From positions 2,518,501 through 2,582,500 of the forward strand of contig NZ_CP147251.1 in assembly GCF_017426705.2 (NCBI RefSeq): a stretch of DNA of 64,000 bases. The letters are read 5' to 3'. Below, piece after piece: positions 8,601 through 18,445 of this stretch. The first letter of the stretch is position 1, and each line of letters begins with the position of its first letter. The notes beneath the pieces are model-generated. The model was not told the DNA's origin and made no database searches. It saw only the letters and a list, made by a program, of their open reading frames with translations. The translations under genes were made by a program, and so were the position numbers. The DNA is from Enterococcus sp. DIV2402 (GTDB taxonomy: Bacteria; Bacillota; Bacilli; Lactobacillales; Enterococcaceae).

Positions 8601-9911
8601 TTATTTTCTTCTTCGCGGAATAATTCGAATTGGGGTACCTTCAAATGTGAAAGCCTTACGAATTTGGTTTTCCAAGAAACGTTCATATGAAAAGTGCATC
8701 AATTCTTCTTCATTTACAAAAATAACAAATGTTGGCGGTTTAACAGCAACTTGGGTACCATAGAAGATTTTCAATCGTTTCCCTTTATCAGTTGGTGTTG
8801 GATTGATTGCGACAGCATCCATAATTACGTCATTTAACAACGCAGATGGAATACGTAAGTTTTGATTCATACTTACTTCTTCAATCAAGTCTGGCACCTT
8901 ATTCAAACGTTGTTTTGTTTTTGCTGAAACGAAAATAATTGGTGCGTAATCTAAATATTGGAATTCTTTACGGATTTCTTCTTCAAAATCGCGCATTGTG
9001 TTTGTTTCTTTTTCTACTAGATCCCATTTATTAACAACAATTAGCATACCACGGCCTGCTTCATGCGCGTAACCAGCAATACGTTTGTCTTGCTCACGAA
9101 TTCCTTCTTCTGCGTTCAAGACCATTAAGACGACATCTGAGCGTTCGATGGCACGCATCGCACGCATCACACTATACTTCTCTGTACTTTCATACACTTT
9201 TCCACGTTTACGCATTCCTGCTGTATCAATCATGGTAAATTCTTGTCCACTATCGCTGACAAAATGTGTATCAATTGCGTCACGAGTTGTTCCTTCAATC
9301 TCTGAAACAATCACACGATCTTCACCTAAAATTGCATTAATTAATGACGATTTCCCAACGTTTGGACGACCAATTAAACTAAATTTGATAACAGAATCGT
9401 CTTCCTCTTCTTGTTCAGTACTAAAATGTTTGACTGCTTCATCTAATACGTCCCCAATTCCTAAACCATGACTTCCAGAAATTGGATAAGGTTCACCCAA
9501 TCCCAAACCATAAAATTCATAGATTTCAGAACGCATTTCCGGATTATCTACCTTGTTAATTGCTAAAATTACTGGTTTATTGCTCTTATACAGAATACGT
9601 GCAACTAATTCATCGGCATCAGTAATTCCTTCTTTTGCGCTTGAAACAAAAATAATGACATCTGCTTCTTCAATTGCAATTTCTGCTTGATGTTTGATTT
9701 GATCCATAAATGGTTCATCGCCCAAATCAATTCCACCTGTATCAATAATACTAAACTCTCTACCTAACCATTCCCCTGTTGCATAAATACGATCACGTGT
9801 TACTCCTGGAGTATCTTCTACAATCGAAATTCGTTCACCAGCAATACGGTTAAAAATTGTAGATTTTCCGACATTCGGACGACCTACAATCGCTATCGTT
9901 GGATTTGCCAT
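8601..9911 (-). CDS. der: Ribosome biogenesis GTPase Der (EngA)
   Basis: The 436-residue protein has two tandem GTPase domains, each with GRPNVGKS (near residues 8 and 183), matching NKxD motifs NKVD and NKWD, and a C-terminal KH-like domain. Der acts in late 50S subunit assembly and is essential in most bacteria. Length is standard. It lies between rpsA and hup, the usual Firmicutes neighbourhood. Confidence 0.97.
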   Translation of the reverse strand: MANPTIAIVGRPNVGKSTIFNRIAGERISIVEDTPGVTRDRIYATGEWLGREFSIIDTGGIDLGDEPFMDQIKHQAEIAIEEADVIIFVSSAKEGITDADELVARILYKSNKPVILAINKVDNPEMRSEIYEFYGLGLGEPYPISGSHGLGIGDVLDEAVKHFSTEQEEEDDSVIKFSLIGRPNVGKSSLINAILGEDRVIVSEIEGTTRDAIDTHFVSDSGQEFTMIDTAGMRKRGKVYESTEKYSVMRAMRAIERSDVVLMVLNAEEGIREQDKRIAGYAHEAGRGMLIVVNKWDLVEKETNTMRDFEEEIRKEFQYLDYAPIIFVSAKTKQRLNKVPDLIEEVSMNQNLRIPSALLNDVIMDAVAINPTPTDKGKRLKIFYGTQVAVKPPTFVIFVNEEELMHFSYERFLENQIRKAFTFEGTPIRIIPRRRK

Positions 9912-10103
9912 TTTTTTACCTCCATCTTAAAACGCATAACGAATTCGTTTTTTCAAAAATACCTAGTTCTGTATATTAAGTGATTCTTATCCATTGTTAT
10001 TCGTCATGCGGACATCTTTTAACCTTATTAGTTTAACCAATGAAATAAGAACTTGCAAGTATTGTGAAAAGATTTAAAGTAAATACTTAATGAAAACGGC
10101 AAT

Positions 10104-10130
10104 AAAAAAAAGGTTGCACAAGGCAACCTC
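10104..10130 (-). terminator. Terminator of the rpsA homologue
   Basis: AGGTTGC (10111-10117) pairs with GCAACCT (10123-10129), and the minus strand then has a run of seven T (10104-10110). It sits just past the S1-protein stop. Confidence 0.85.
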
Positions 10131-10135
10131 GTTTT

Positions 10136-11347
10136 TTATTCTTGTTCTTGGTCTTTCAAAGCATCGCCTAAAAGATCACCCATTGTGAAACCAGTTGACT
10201 CTTCAGGCAACTCATAGCTGTCTTCTTCTTCAACTACTGCTTCAGTTTCTGGTTTTTCTTCTAATGCTTTAATACTTAATGCAATACGATGTTCTTCTGG
10301 GTTTACTTCCAATACTTTCACTTGTACTTGCTCGCCTTCACTTAATACTTCATGAGGTGTAGCAATATGTTTGTGTGAAATTTGAGAAATGTGAACTAAC
10401 CCTTCAACACCAGGGAAAACTTCTACGAATGCACCAAAGCTTGTTAGACGTTTTACAGTACCGTCTAAAACAGTATCTTTAGCAGCTTTTTCTTCAATAT
10501 TTGCCCAAGGTCCAGGTAATGTATCTTTAATAGATAAAGATACGCGTTCTTTTGTTGGATCAACAGATAAAACTGCAACCTCAACTTTGTCACCTACATT
10601 TAAAACATCGCTTGGTTTAGCAACGTGTGCATGTGAAATTTCTGATACATGGACTAAGCCATCAATACCACCTAAGTCGACAAATGCACCAAAGTCTGTC
10701 AAACGCGCAACAGTACCTTCTAATTTATCGCCTTCTTTGATTGATTCAAGTAATTCTGCTTTTTTCGCTGTTTTTTCAGCTTCAACAACCGCTTTATGTG
10801 AAAGAATTAAACGGTTTTCTGAAGGTTCAATTTCAATAATTTTGAATGTTAATGTTTGACCTTTATAGCTTTCAAAATCATCTACAAAGTGATCTTCTAC
10901 CATTGATGCTGGTACAAATCCTCGTACACCAACATCTACTACTAAACCGCCTTTAACAACGTTCGTAACTGGTGCTTCGATAATTTTTCCTTCTTGGAAA
11001 TCTTTTTCAATATCTTCCCAAACTTTTTTCGCATCTAAGCGACGTTTAGAAAGTAAATAGCTTCCATTTTCTTTATCTTTGCCAATCGTAGTAATTACAA
11101 CTAAGTCAAGGATGTCCCCAACTTTAATTACATCATTGATATCTTCCACAGGTAATGTTGATAGTTCTTTCGCAGGTACGACACCTTCCACGCCAGCGCC
11201 CTCGATACCAACGACTGCTTGCTTATCTTCAATAACCAATACTTCACCTTTAACGATGTCGCCAACTTTTACTTCTTGAACGCTGTTTAAAGCATCTTCC
11301 ATTGTTTCGTTAGCATTTTCTACTTGGTTGTTTTCTAATTCTGTCAT
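10136..11347 (-). CDS. rpsA: S1 RNA-binding domain protein (30S ribosomal protein S1 homologue)
   Basis: The protein has 403 residues from the ATG at 11347, which follows AGGAGG at 9 bases; an upstream extension of 8 residues is not supported. Four S1 domains are visible, with repeats such as VKRLTSFGAFVEVFPGVEGLVH and ARLTDFGAFVDLGGIDGLVH in domains 3 and 4. Firmicutes S1 homologues have four repeats rather than the six of E. coli S1. It probably binds mRNA and/or 30S subunits. It lies between der and the DUF4430/cmk pair. Confidence 0.93.
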   Translation of the reverse strand: MTELENNQVENANETMEDALNSVQEVKVGDIVKGEVLVIEDKQAVVGIEGAGVEGVVPAKELSTLPVEDINDVIKVGDILDLVVITTIGKDKENGSYLLSKRRLDAKKVWEDIEKDFQEGKIIEAPVTNVVKGGLVVDVGVRGFVPASMVEDHFVDDFESYKGQTLTFKIIEIEPSENRLILSHKAVVEAEKTAKKAELLESIKEGDKLEGTVARLTDFGAFVDLGGIDGLVHVSEISHAHVAKPSDVLNVGDKVEVAVLSVDPTKERVSLSIKDTLPGPWANIEEKAAKDTVLDGTVKRLTSFGAFVEVFPGVEGLVHISQISHKHIATPHEVLSEGEQVQVKVLEVNPEEHRIALSIKALEEKPETEAVVEEEDSYELPEESTGFTMGDLLGDALKDQEQE

Positions 11348-11530
11348 AACATATGTCCTCCTAACCAACAATTGTTTTATAATTGCACTACACTATCTAG
11401 TTTATGCTATTCTCGAAAAAAAATAAAGCGATTTCTATTTTTTTTATAAAAAAGCCTTGAATTTATTGGTTTTCGCTACTTTTTCTTTAATTATCTAAAC
11501 ACTATGTGAAAAACGAACAAACTATCGCTC

Positions 11531-11573
11531 AAAAAAAGCAAAACAAACATTGCTGGATGTTTGTTTTGCTTTT
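11531..11573. terminator. Strong terminator after the DUF4430 gene
   Basis: A perfect 13-bp stem (GCAAAACAAACAT 11538-11550 with 11557-11569, loop of 6) is followed on the minus strand by seven T. Confidence 0.85.
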
Positions 11574-11576
11574 AAT

Positions 11577-11972
11577 CTAGAATTTACTATAAGTAAAGAC
11601 AACTTTATCGCCTTCATGAAGTTCAGTTTCGTTAGCACCTGTCATAATCATTTCATCATTAATCGTGTACGTCCAAAAATAGCTTTCTTTGGTATCTTGT
11701 TCAATTCCTTCAATAGATGTAATCATCCCATTGTCTTCTTTTATTTCGAAGTTTTCTTTGACTGCATCCATTAAATTGCTACCTTCTGCGACAGTTATTT
11801 CTTTTTCATCAATCACTTCGTCTTCTTTAATCAATGAAATAGTTAAGCTGATTTCATTTTCTTTACTTTGACTTGTTGATGTTGTTGTATCATTTGTTTC
11901 TGGTGTAGAAGTACATCCTACAAAACCTAACATACTAACAAATACCGCAACAATAACTAAACTTTTTTTCAT
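11577..11972 (-). CDS. DUF4430 domain lipoprotein
   Basis: The 131-residue protein has a signal peptide with a lipobox-like FVGC ending at Cys20, a Thr/Ser-rich linker, and a DUF4430 domain (transcobalamin C-terminal-like fold; segments EGSNLMDAVKENFEI, YFWTYTINDE and GDKVVFTYSKF). Such domains are often ligand-binding parts of ECF-type uptake systems, but no transporter is adjacent. The -3 position is Phe, which is unusual for a lipobox. Its ATG overlaps the cmk stop (TAATG), so the two are coupled. Confidence 0.8.
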   Translation of the reverse strand: MKKSLVIVAVFVSMLGFVGCTSTPETNDTTTSTSQSKENEISLTISLIKEDEVIDEKEITVAEGSNLMDAVKENFEIKEDNGMITSIEGIEQDTKESYFWTYTINDEMIMTGANETELHEGDKVVFTYSKF

Positions 11973-12643
11973 TATTTCTCTCCTTGTTCAATCACTTCTT
12001 TAATGGCAACAACCACTTCTTCAATACTTAATCCAGTCGTATCAATCCGAACAGCATCTTCAGCTTGTTTTAGCGGAGATACTTCACGATGCGAATCTAA
12101 ATAATCGCGTTGCTCAATTTCTTGTTTTAAGGTCTCAAAATCAGTATCAATTCCTTTTGATTGATTTTCTTTAAAACGGCGTTCAGCCCGTTCTGTAACA
12201 CTTGCCACAAGAAAAATTTTCACTTCAGCGTTCGGTAATACTACCGTACCAATGTCACGACCATCCATCACGACACCGCCATCTTCTGCAATTTTTTGTT
12301 GTTGGCGAACCAATTCATGACGAACTTTTTCATGTGCTGAAACAATCGAAACATTGTTGGTCACTTCCGGTTGACGAATTACTTCTGTAACATCTTGACC
12401 ATCTACGAAAATTAATTGTCCCGTTTCTGTTTGTTTAAATGTAATTGGATAGCGTTCAATTAATGCGACTAATTGTTGCTCATCTTCAAAATCGACTTGA
12501 TGTTGAATTGCTAAATACGTCACACTACGATACATCGCACCCGTATCCGTATAAATATAACCATACTCTTTCGCTAAAATTTTTGCTACTGTACTCTTAC
12601 CTGATGATGCAGGACCATCAATGGCAATATTGATTTTCTTCAT
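11972..12643 (-). CDS. cmk: Cytidylate kinase
   Basis: The 223-residue protein phosphorylates CMP and dCMP. The N terminus has the P-loop [14 protein letters not shown], followed by [13 protein letters not shown] and later [21 protein letters not shown], all typical of Cmk. Length is standard. In related genomes cmk is directly followed by rpsA; here a lipoprotein gene is inserted between them. Confidence 0.97.
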   Translation of the reverse strand: MKKINIAIDGPASSGKSTVAKILAKEYGYIYTDTGAMYRSVTYLAIQHQVDFEDEQQLVALIERYPITFKQTETGQLIFVDGQDVTEVIRQPEVTNNVSIVSAHEKVRHELVRQQQKIAEDGGVVMDGRDIGTVVLPNAEVKIFLVASVTERAERRFKENQSKGIDTDFETLKQEIEQRDYLDSHREVSPLKQAEDAVRIDTTGLSIEEVVVAIKEVIEQGEK

Positions 12644-12693
12644 ACTTCGTCTCCCTATACATAAACATTGTATTCAAAATTTTGATAATTTCC

Positions 12694-12718
12694 ATAAAAA
12701 AAACCGCCGGAGCGGTTT
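12694..12718. terminator. Terminator after the LysM protein gene
   Basis: AAACCGC (12701-12707) and GCGGTTT (12712-12718) form a stem with a CGGA loop. It has T-runs on both strands. Confidence 0.85.
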
Positions 12719-12720
12719 TT

Positions 12721-13422
12721 TTATTTCACTCTTAATTGATCTCCTGGGTGAATCAAGAAGTTGTTTGGATCCATTCCATTTAATTGGAATAATTCATCCA
12801 AGCTAATTCCATTACGTGCAGCAACTTGTTGAGGGCCTTCACCTGGTAACACTTCACTATATTGTCCAGCACCTTGTTGCTCTTGTGGTTGTTGTGTTTG
12901 AGCTTCTTGTGTAGGTTGTTCTGTTTGTGGTGTTTCAACTGGTTGTTCTTCTACGTAAGTATCATCTGCGTCAATTTGAACTTCAGGTTCTACAGCAACT
13001 TCCTCAGAAGAAGGTGTTGGTTCTGCAACCGTTTCGCTTGAAGCCGGTGCTTTTGATTCCTCTGTAGAAGAACTTGATTCTGAACTTTCAACAGTAGACG
13101 ATTCTTTTGTTGATGATTCTTCTTTAGTTGATGACTCTTCTTTTGTTTCTTTAGTAGAAGATTCAGTTGATTCTACAACACTTGATGATTCTGCAGTAGC
13201 AGCTGTTTTTGGTTCATTGTTACGGTTCATAACTAAAAATCCAGCAACGGTTGGAACAGCAATAATAAGGAACAATAAAATCAATACAATAGTTAAAAAG
13301 GCACTATTTCCTTTTTTCTGATTATGTTGATTGGTACGAGAATTTTGTTCTTCTGACTCAGCCTCATATATTGGTTGTTCCCAAGGTTCTTGTGCATTTT
13401 GTTTCTTATTTTTTTTACTCAA
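12721..13422 (-). CDS. Membrane-anchored LysM domain protein
   Basis: The 233-residue protein has a polar cytoplasmic N terminus, one membrane segment (about 41-64, FLTIVLILLFLIIAVPTVAG), a long Ser/Thr/Glu-rich low-complexity stretch, and a C-terminal LysM domain (about 186-233, GPQQVAARNGISLDELFQLNGM). LysM binds peptidoglycan, so it probably spans from membrane to wall. The low-complexity part is built of repeated ESS(T)KE units. It is conserved in enterococci but has no assigned function. Confidence 0.85.
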   Translation of the reverse strand: MSKKNKKQNAQEPWEQPIYEAESEEQNSRTNQHNQKKGNSAFLTIVLILLFLIIAVPTVAGFLVMNRNNEPKTAATAESSSVVESTESSTKETKEESSTKEESSTKESSTVESSESSSSTEESKAPASSETVAEPTPSSEEVAVEPEVQIDADDTYVEEQPVETPQTEQPTQEAQTQQPQEQQGAGQYSEVLPGEGPQQVAARNGISLDELFQLNGMDPNNFLIHPGDQLRVK

Positions 13423-13497
13423 TTTTTTCTTACCTCCTGCTATGGTTTCCGCTGTATTATATCATAGAAAAATACTCTCTGTCTCAAAAAAACATCT

Positions 13498-14892
13498 TCA
13501 TTTTTTTTCTTTAAACATTTTTAGTAAAATATCTTGCCAATTTATCATTTCTTTTGCTTTTTTTTCGACTTCTACTGATTTTTCAGGTAAAAGACATCCA
13601 TGAAAATCACAACATTCGTCTGGAATTTCTGCTAGTGATTCTTCAAAATACTGCAATAAGTATTCTCGTCTACAACCATCGTGATGAATATACGCTAGCA
13701 TTTGCTGTAATTTCAACCATTTTTCTTCTTCGTTTCGTTTTAAATGCGCTAAAAACTGTTCGGTTCCTTCACGCTTTGTTTGTTGTAACCATTTTTCTTG
13801 AATTTCACTTAATGATGCCATGGCTTGATATTGTAGTCGGACTTCAAACGTTTCTCTTGCTTCTTGGGTTGTTCGTTGTAAAAAATGATGAATTCTTTCA
13901 TCACCAGTCTGATACAACAATACTCCGTAGCTTTGAATACCATCTCTTCCTGCCCGACCAATTTCTTGAATATAATTTTCTAAACTATCTGGTAATTCAT
14001 AATGAACTACTAAACGGATATCACTCTTATTAATACCCATTCCAAATGCATTTGTGGCAATTAAAAATTGCAATTGATTATCTAAAAACTGCTGTTGCAA
14101 CATCCGTCGTTGATTGCTTTCCAAGCCACCATGATAATAGCCTACAGCAAATTCAGCTTGCAATTCTTCATATAATGTCTCCACTTGCCTTCTTGTCGCA
14201 CAATAAATAATTCCTGGACCAAACTGTTGTGAAAGTATTTGACGTAGTTCACTAAGCTTATCTTCTGGTTCTCTTACCATTAAAGCAATATTGGGACGAT
14301 CCATTGAATATACCCACTCTGTTGCTGTAGCTGTCAGCAATACTTCTTTAATCTCTGTACGAACCTTCTCTGTTGCACTAGCCGTCAAAGCTAGCGTTAA
14401 AGGATTTCCTAGACGATGTTGGGCTTCACTTAAATTACGATATTCTGGCCGAAAATCAACGCCCCACTGTGACACACAATGTGCTTCATCAACGACAAAC
14501 AGCCCTATTTTTTGGCGTTGTAAGCTACTTAAAACTTGTTCTTGTAACAACATCTCTGGACTTAAAAAAATAAATTTATATTTATCCAAATGCTTCAAAA
14601 TAAACTCTTTTTCTTGTGCTTGTAAGGTCCCGTTTAAAGCAATCACACGCTTTTCACCGATGCGCAATAATGATAAAACTTGATCTTCCATCAAAGAAAT
14701 TAATGGCGAAATGACAATCGTCAAACCGTCTCTTAAATAGCCTGTTAGTTGGTAACATAAGCTTTTTCCAGTCCCTGTTGGTAAAACTGCCAATGTATTT
14801 TGACCTGAAAGCAAGGTGGATACGACCTCTTTTTGCCCCTTTCGGAAAGAATCGTAATGAAAATAATGTTGTAAAGCTGCTTCTAACTTCAT
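13498..14892 (-). CDS. recQ: RecQ-family ATP-dependent DNA helicase
   Basis: The protein has 464 residues from the ATG at 14892, which follows GGAGGA. Helicase motifs are clear: VLPTGTGKSLCYQ (Walker A), VVDEAHCVSQWGVDFRPEY (DEAH and the RecQ aromatic loop), LALTASAT, and QEIGRAGRDG. It is the short RecQ type without an HRDC domain, and its C terminus has a cysteine cluster (CRREY...CCDFHGC) fitting the RecQ zinc-binding domain. It overlaps ypbB by 4 bases (ATGA), so the two may act together. Confidence 0.92.
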   Translation of the reverse strand: MKLEAALQHYFHYDSFRKGQKEVVSTLLSGQNTLAVLPTGTGKSLCYQLTGYLRDGLTIVISPLISLMEDQVLSLLRIGEKRVIALNGTLQAQEKEFILKHLDKYKFIFLSPEMLLQEQVLSSLQRQKIGLFVVDEAHCVSQWGVDFRPEYRNLSEAQHRLGNPLTLALTASATEKVRTEIKEVLLTATATEWVYSMDRPNIALMVREPEDKLSELRQILSQQFGPGIIYCATRRQVETLYEELQAEFAVGYYHGGLESNQRRMLQQQFLDNQLQFLIATNAFGMGINKSDIRLVVHYELPDSLENYIQEIGRAGRDGIQSYGVLLYQTGDERIHHFLQRTTQEARETFEVRLQYQAMASLSEIQEKWLQQTKREGTEQFLAHLKRNEEEKWLKLQQMLAYIHHDGCRREYLLQYFEESLAEIPDECCDFHGCLLPEKSVEVEKKAKEMINWQDILLKMFKEKK

Positions 14893-15878
14893 ACGTTTTT
14901 CTTCCTCCAAATTTGATATAACCGAATCTCTAAAAAGGCGACGTCATATTGTTCCACCAGATCCTTATAACTATATTTCCAAGAATCATCAGGTAAAGTG
15001 GCTAATATTTCTTGATGTGTAATGAATTTTTCAAAAGGAAACTGCTCATCTACCAATGCCCATTCAATCACATGATCTTGAATCGTTCCTGGTTTTAATC
15101 GACGAAGCTCCATGACTTGCTCAAATGTATACTCTTGCTTAAATAGTTTGCGTGTTTTCAACATACTGGTATTGATGTTTTGTGCTAATAATGGTTTGAT
15201 AAATTGGTACAATAAAAAGTCTGGATATTGTGAAATCTCTTTAAAGAATAGATGGGTTGCACTAGCCATCGCCACATTCGACCAAGGCGGTTGTTGCACA
15301 TCTTCTGGTAAAATTTGAAAAAAAACTGCACCATTTTGCTCAAGTCCTGTAAATGTTTGGGCAAGTAAATCAGCTTTGTCTTTAGGTAAGTTAGTAAAAA
15401 CTGTAACTAACTCTTGATACACTGTCTCTTTCATTACCTCTCGATAGTGATAGACGAACTGGCGAACACGTTCCGTATAAAAAGGCGAACTTTCCAAAGG
15501 GATATATTTTTCGTTGCTCCCTAAATATGATGCTACTTGAACTAAAAATTGAATCGAACGCCAGATTTCTTGCTCTTTACGACCAAATTTAAAAAAGTCT
15601 ACTCCTGCTAAATATTTTTTTGCTTCACAATTTATTTCTTGCGACACTGTCAATAAACCATCTATTTCGATTAGTTGTTGTTCTTTTTTCAGTTGATTAA
15701 TGATTGTATAAAATGCTGTTTCAGTTAATTGAGGACAGACGCCTGAAAGATGTAATAAATTATGAAAAAAAGCATAGGTCAAAACCGAAGACGTACGTTT
15801 CCCACTAAGCACTTGATAAAGAGTACTAGGCTTCAGCTTGTCTTCTGTTGAAAACAGCGATAAAATAAATGTATCCAT
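14889..15878 (-). CDS. Helix-turn-helix protein of the YpbB family
   Basis: The 329-residue protein resembles B. subtilis YpbB, encoded just before RecQ in many Firmicutes, with a C-terminal winged-helix domain. The start is set at the ATG preceded by GGAGG at 15878; a longer reading would add 12 residues over the divergent promoter. It contains no enzyme motif. Coupling to recQ suggests an accessory role in DNA unwinding or repair; this is inference from context. Confidence 0.8.
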   Translation of the reverse strand: MDTFILSLFSTEDKLKPSTLYQVLSGKRTSSVLTYAFFHNLLHLSGVCPQLTETAFYTIINQLKKEQQLIEIDGLLTVSQEINCEAKKYLAGVDFFKFGRKEQEIWRSIQFLVQVASYLGSNEKYIPLESSPFYTERVRQFVYHYREVMKETVYQELVTVFTNLPKDKADLLAQTFTGLEQNGAVFFQILPEDVQQPPWSNVAMASATHLFFKEISQYPDFLLYQFIKPLLAQNINTSMLKTRKLFKQEYTFEQVMELRRLKPGTIQDHVIEWALVDEQFPFEKFITHQEILATLPDDSWKYSYKDLVEQYDVAFLEIRLYQIWRKKNV

Positions 15879-15905
15879 AATAAACCTCCAGAAAGTAGTG
15901 ACAAC

Positions 15906-16118
15906 ATGTCTCAATTATGTAAAATTATCCCCGAACGCTGTATCGCTTGCGGGTTATGCGCAATCTATGCGCCCAATATATTTGATTATGATGAAGAAGG
16001 AATTGTTCTATTTGCTCAAGAACCAGAAGCACATCAGCAATTTATTCAAGATGAACAAGACACAGTATTAAAAGCCTATCAAAAATGCCCTGTACGTGCA
16101 ATCATCTTAGAAAAATAA
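15906..16118 (+). CDS. fer: Ferredoxin, single [4Fe-4S] cluster
   Basis: The 70-residue protein has the cluster motif C-I-A-C-G-L-C (C12, C15, C18) and the distal Cys-Pro (QKCPVRAI), as in the monocluster Fer of Bacillus. It carries electrons in the cytoplasm; the partner is not shown by context. It is the only plus-strand gene in the first 29 kb, divergent from ypbB with a gap of 27 bases. A near-identical frame shift within the same DNA is a shadow. Confidence 0.93.
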   Translation: MSQLCKIIPERCIACGLCAIYAPNIFDYDEEGIVLFAQEPEAHQQFIQDEQDTVLKAYQKCPVRAIILEK

Positions 16119-16153
16119 TTCTTCTATCATTATTATACGCAAAAAAAAGAGTA

Positions 16154-16191
16154 AAGGACATCTCACGATTGTGAAATGTCCTTAATTTTTT
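16154..16191. terminator. Bidirectional terminator between ferredoxin and ribU
   Basis: AAGGACAT (16154-16161) pairs with ATGTCCTT (16176-16183), with an inner TCAC/GTGA stem. A-rich and T-rich flanks serve the two convergent genes. Confidence 0.85.
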
Positions 16192-16793
16192 TATTTTGAA
16201 AATGTTTGATGTTGTGAGAAAGCTTGTTTTTTGGATAACCACGGCAATAATTTTGCATGTAGGACTAAGAACACTACAGTTACAATACCACCTTTAATTA
16301 AATTAAATGGCAAAATTCCCATTACTACATAATTTGCAAGTGGCATTCCTAAGAATGTATCTGCCGTAACACCAAAGAAAAATAAGTAAAGTGGTGTAAT
16401 AACAAAATAATTTGCAACACTCATAAAAATACTCATCGATAAAATACCACTTAAAGTACCATAAATTTTGTTAATCAAGCTATTACCTTTTTTAAAGAAA
16501 TAATACATCGGTAGCGTAAAAGCTGTGGTAGCAAGGAAACTTGCAACATCTCCCACCAAATTAGGTGCAGAAATTCCTGTTGTTAATAGGTGCAACGATG
16601 AACGTAAAAACGCTGTGGTGACACCAGCCAACGGACCGAATAAGAACATGCTTAACATTACCGGAATATCACTAAAATCAATTTTTAAAAAACTAAACAT
16701 TGGTATAACCGGAAATGCAACATACTGTAAAACCAGCCCCATCGAAGCAAAGAGTGCAATTGAAACCATTTTTTGTACTTTGTTGTTTTTCAT
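16191..16793 (-). CDS. ribU: ECF transporter substrate-binding component for riboflavin, RibU
   Basis: The 200-residue membrane protein (about six segments) is the S-component that binds riboflavin and works with the shared ECF ATPase/T-component module encoded elsewhere. The family pattern KMVSIALFASMGLVLQY, FLKIDFSDIPVMLSMFLFGP and GDVASFLAT is visible. The FMN riboswitch directly upstream confirms the substrate. Confidence 0.95.
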   Translation of the reverse strand: MKNNKVQKMVSIALFASMGLVLQYVAFPVIPMFSFLKIDFSDIPVMLSMFLFGPLAGVTTAFLRSSLHLLTTGISAPNLVGDVASFLATTAFTLPMYYFFKKGNSLINKIYGTLSGILSMSIFMSVANYFVITPLYLFFFGVTADTFLGMPLANYVVMGILPFNLIKGGIVTVVFLVLHAKLLPWLSKKQAFSQHQTFSK

Positions 16794-16871
16794 TATAAAT
16801 CCTCCTAAGTGTAAGGACCCATCTTCAAACGAACCTATTAAATTTTCCTTTTTGTTTTCTTATCGGCGCCA

Positions 16872-16917
16872 GATAAGAAAAAATACCCTATTTTTCCGTA
16901 GGGGAAAAATAGGGTAT
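16872..16917 (-). terminator. Riboswitch expression platform: intrinsic terminator
   Basis: ATACCCTATTTTTCC (16883-16897) and its complement (16903-16917) form a 15-bp stem with a 5-base loop, followed on the minus strand by TTTTTTCTT. It lies between the FMN aptamer and ribU and should form when FMN is bound. Confidence 0.9.
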
Positions 16918-16947
16918 CTGATTATAACAAAATTAGGTAAATCAAAT

Positions 16948-17078
16948 ACGCCCTATCTTCTTTATCCAGACTATACTGTCGGTATCGGAATTTCACCGAT
17001 TCAGCCACTTATAAAAAGTGGGTCGTGGACTATAACCACCGGTCGGGAATTACACCCTGCCCCTGAAGACGAACCTTT
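16948..17078 (-). promoter_or_regulatory. FMN riboswitch (RFN element)
   Basis: The minus strand contains the conserved RFN blocks in order: TTCAGGGGCAGGGTG, AATTCCCGACCGGTGGT, AGTCCACGACCC, GGTGAAATTCCGATACCGAC and AGTCTGGATAAAGAAG. These are the five junction segments of the FMN aptamer. It controls ribU through the terminator at 16872-16917, giving less riboflavin uptake when FMN is plentiful. Confidence 0.97.
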
Positions 17079-17144
17079 ATTAAATTATTAGTACAAATAC
17101 ATTATACATCTTTTGTGTGTAGATTCAACCATTTCAGCTCAAAA

Positions 17145-17864
17145 TTATTTTTTTGCTTTTCCTAATAGCTGACTCACTTCTTTTTTATTTAGTTCACGAT
17201 ATTCACCTGGACGTAATCCGGCTAAGGTTAAATCACCGTATTGCTCGCGTTTTAGCTTTTGTACGGGAAGCCCAACTGCTTTTAGCATATTTTTTACTTG
17301 ATGGTTTCGACCTTCATGAATCGTTAATTGGACAATACTTGTTTGAGCTTTAACATCTGTTGATAAAATTTCAAATCGAGCAGGTGCGACTCTTTTACCT
17401 TCAATACGCATCCCTCTAGTTAAAGGTAGCAGCGCTTTTTTCTCAGCAATTCCTTTGACTTTAGCAACATATACTTTATCAACTTCATGTTTGGGATGAG
17501 TCAAAGTTTGCGAGAAGTTGCCATCATTTGTCAATAGTAATAATCCTGATGTATCGTAATCTAAACGCCCTACTGGATAAATACGTTCTGAAACATCTGA
17601 TAAATAATCAACTACTACTTTGCGATTTTTATCATCAGATACAGCTGAAATGACCCCACGAGGTTTGTAGAATAAGTAATAGACGGGTTCTTCTTGATAA
17701 ATAGGAACATTATCGACTTCAACTCGATCTTTCGCACTTACTTGGGTCCCTAATTCTTTCACTATTTGACCGTTTACTTTTACACGGCCGTCTAAAATAT
17801 ATGTTTCTGCTTTTCTGCGTGAGGCAATCCCCGCATGAGCAATTACTTTTTGTAATCTTTCCAT
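17145..17864 (-). CDS. rluB: 23S rRNA pseudouridine synthase RluB
   Basis: The 239-residue protein has an N-terminal S4 RNA-binding domain (MERLQKVIAHAGIASRRKAETYILDG region) and an RsuA/RluB catalytic domain with the active Asp in GRLDYDTSGLLLLTNDG and the segment GRNHQVKNMLKAVG. It modifies 23S rRNA helix 89 in homologues. It is coupled to scpB by TAATG, as in many Firmicutes. Confidence 0.94.
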   Translation of the reverse strand: MERLQKVIAHAGIASRRKAETYILDGRVKVNGQIVKELGTQVSAKDRVEVDNVPIYQEEPVYYLFYKPRGVISAVSDDKNRKVVVDYLSDVSERIYPVGRLDYDTSGLLLLTNDGNFSQTLTHPKHEVDKVYVAKVKGIAEKKALLPLTRGMRIEGKRVAPARFEILSTDVKAQTSIVQLTIHEGRNHQVKNMLKAVGLPVQKLKREQYGDLTLAGLRPGEYRELNKKEVSQLLGKAKK

Positions 17865-18445
17865 TAGTTATCTCCTTCTAATTCTTGGTAACGATCAAAA
17901 AACAAATCGTTTGGCATTTCGTCTGCTAAATCATCTTCCATTGTTTGAATATCAGGTAATTCATCTAAATTTTTCAAACCAAAAAAGTCCATAAAATAGG
18001 TTGTCGTCCCGTACAAAATCGCACGTCCCGGGCCTTCTACTCGTCCTTTTTCTTCAATGAGTTGGCGGGCAACTAATTTTTGAACAGAACCAGCTGATTG
18101 GACACCACGAATTTCATCAATTTCCACACGTGTGATGGGTTGCTTGTAAGCAATAATTGCTAATGTTTCTAAAGCTGCTTGCGATAAGCGATTAGACATA
18201 GGTGACTGCGCATATTTCTTTAATAGCGGGGCAAATTCTTTTTTTGTGGTTAAAATAAAATGATTTCCTACTTCTAAAATATTTAAGGCTGCATCGTTAT
18301 TCTCTTGATATCTTTGATTTAACGTTTGAATATATTGATAAATTTTAGGCGTAGCTTCTTCTAACAAATAGCTTAGTTCCTCTAATCCGATGCCTTCGTC
18401 GCCAACGATAAATAAAATCGCTTCTAATTGACTTAATTTACTCAT
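17864..18445 (-). CDS. scpB: Segregation and condensation protein ScpB
   Basis: The 193-residue protein is the winged-helix partner of the SMC complex. Family motifs are MSKLSQLEAILFIVGDEGI, LSQAALETLAIIAYKQPITR and IDEIRGVQSAGSVQKLV. It works with ScpA and SMC in chromosome condensation. It overlaps scpA by 8 bases and rluB by 1 base. Confidence 0.95.
   Translation of the reverse strand: MSKLSQLEAILFIVGDEGIGLEELSYLLEEATPKIYQYIQTLNQRYQENNDAALNILEVGNHFILTTKKEFAPLLKKYAQSPMSNRLSQAALETLAIIAYKQPITRVEIDEIRGVQSAGSVQKLVARQLIEEKGRVEGPGRAILYGTTTYFMDFFGLKNLDELPDIQTMEDDLADEMPNDLFFDRYQELEGDN

Noticed and set aside
13554..14033. Plus-strand frame of 159 codons opposite recQ
   Set aside because: It lies wholly antisense to recQ, which has clear helicase motifs; no ribosome site or family match is visible.
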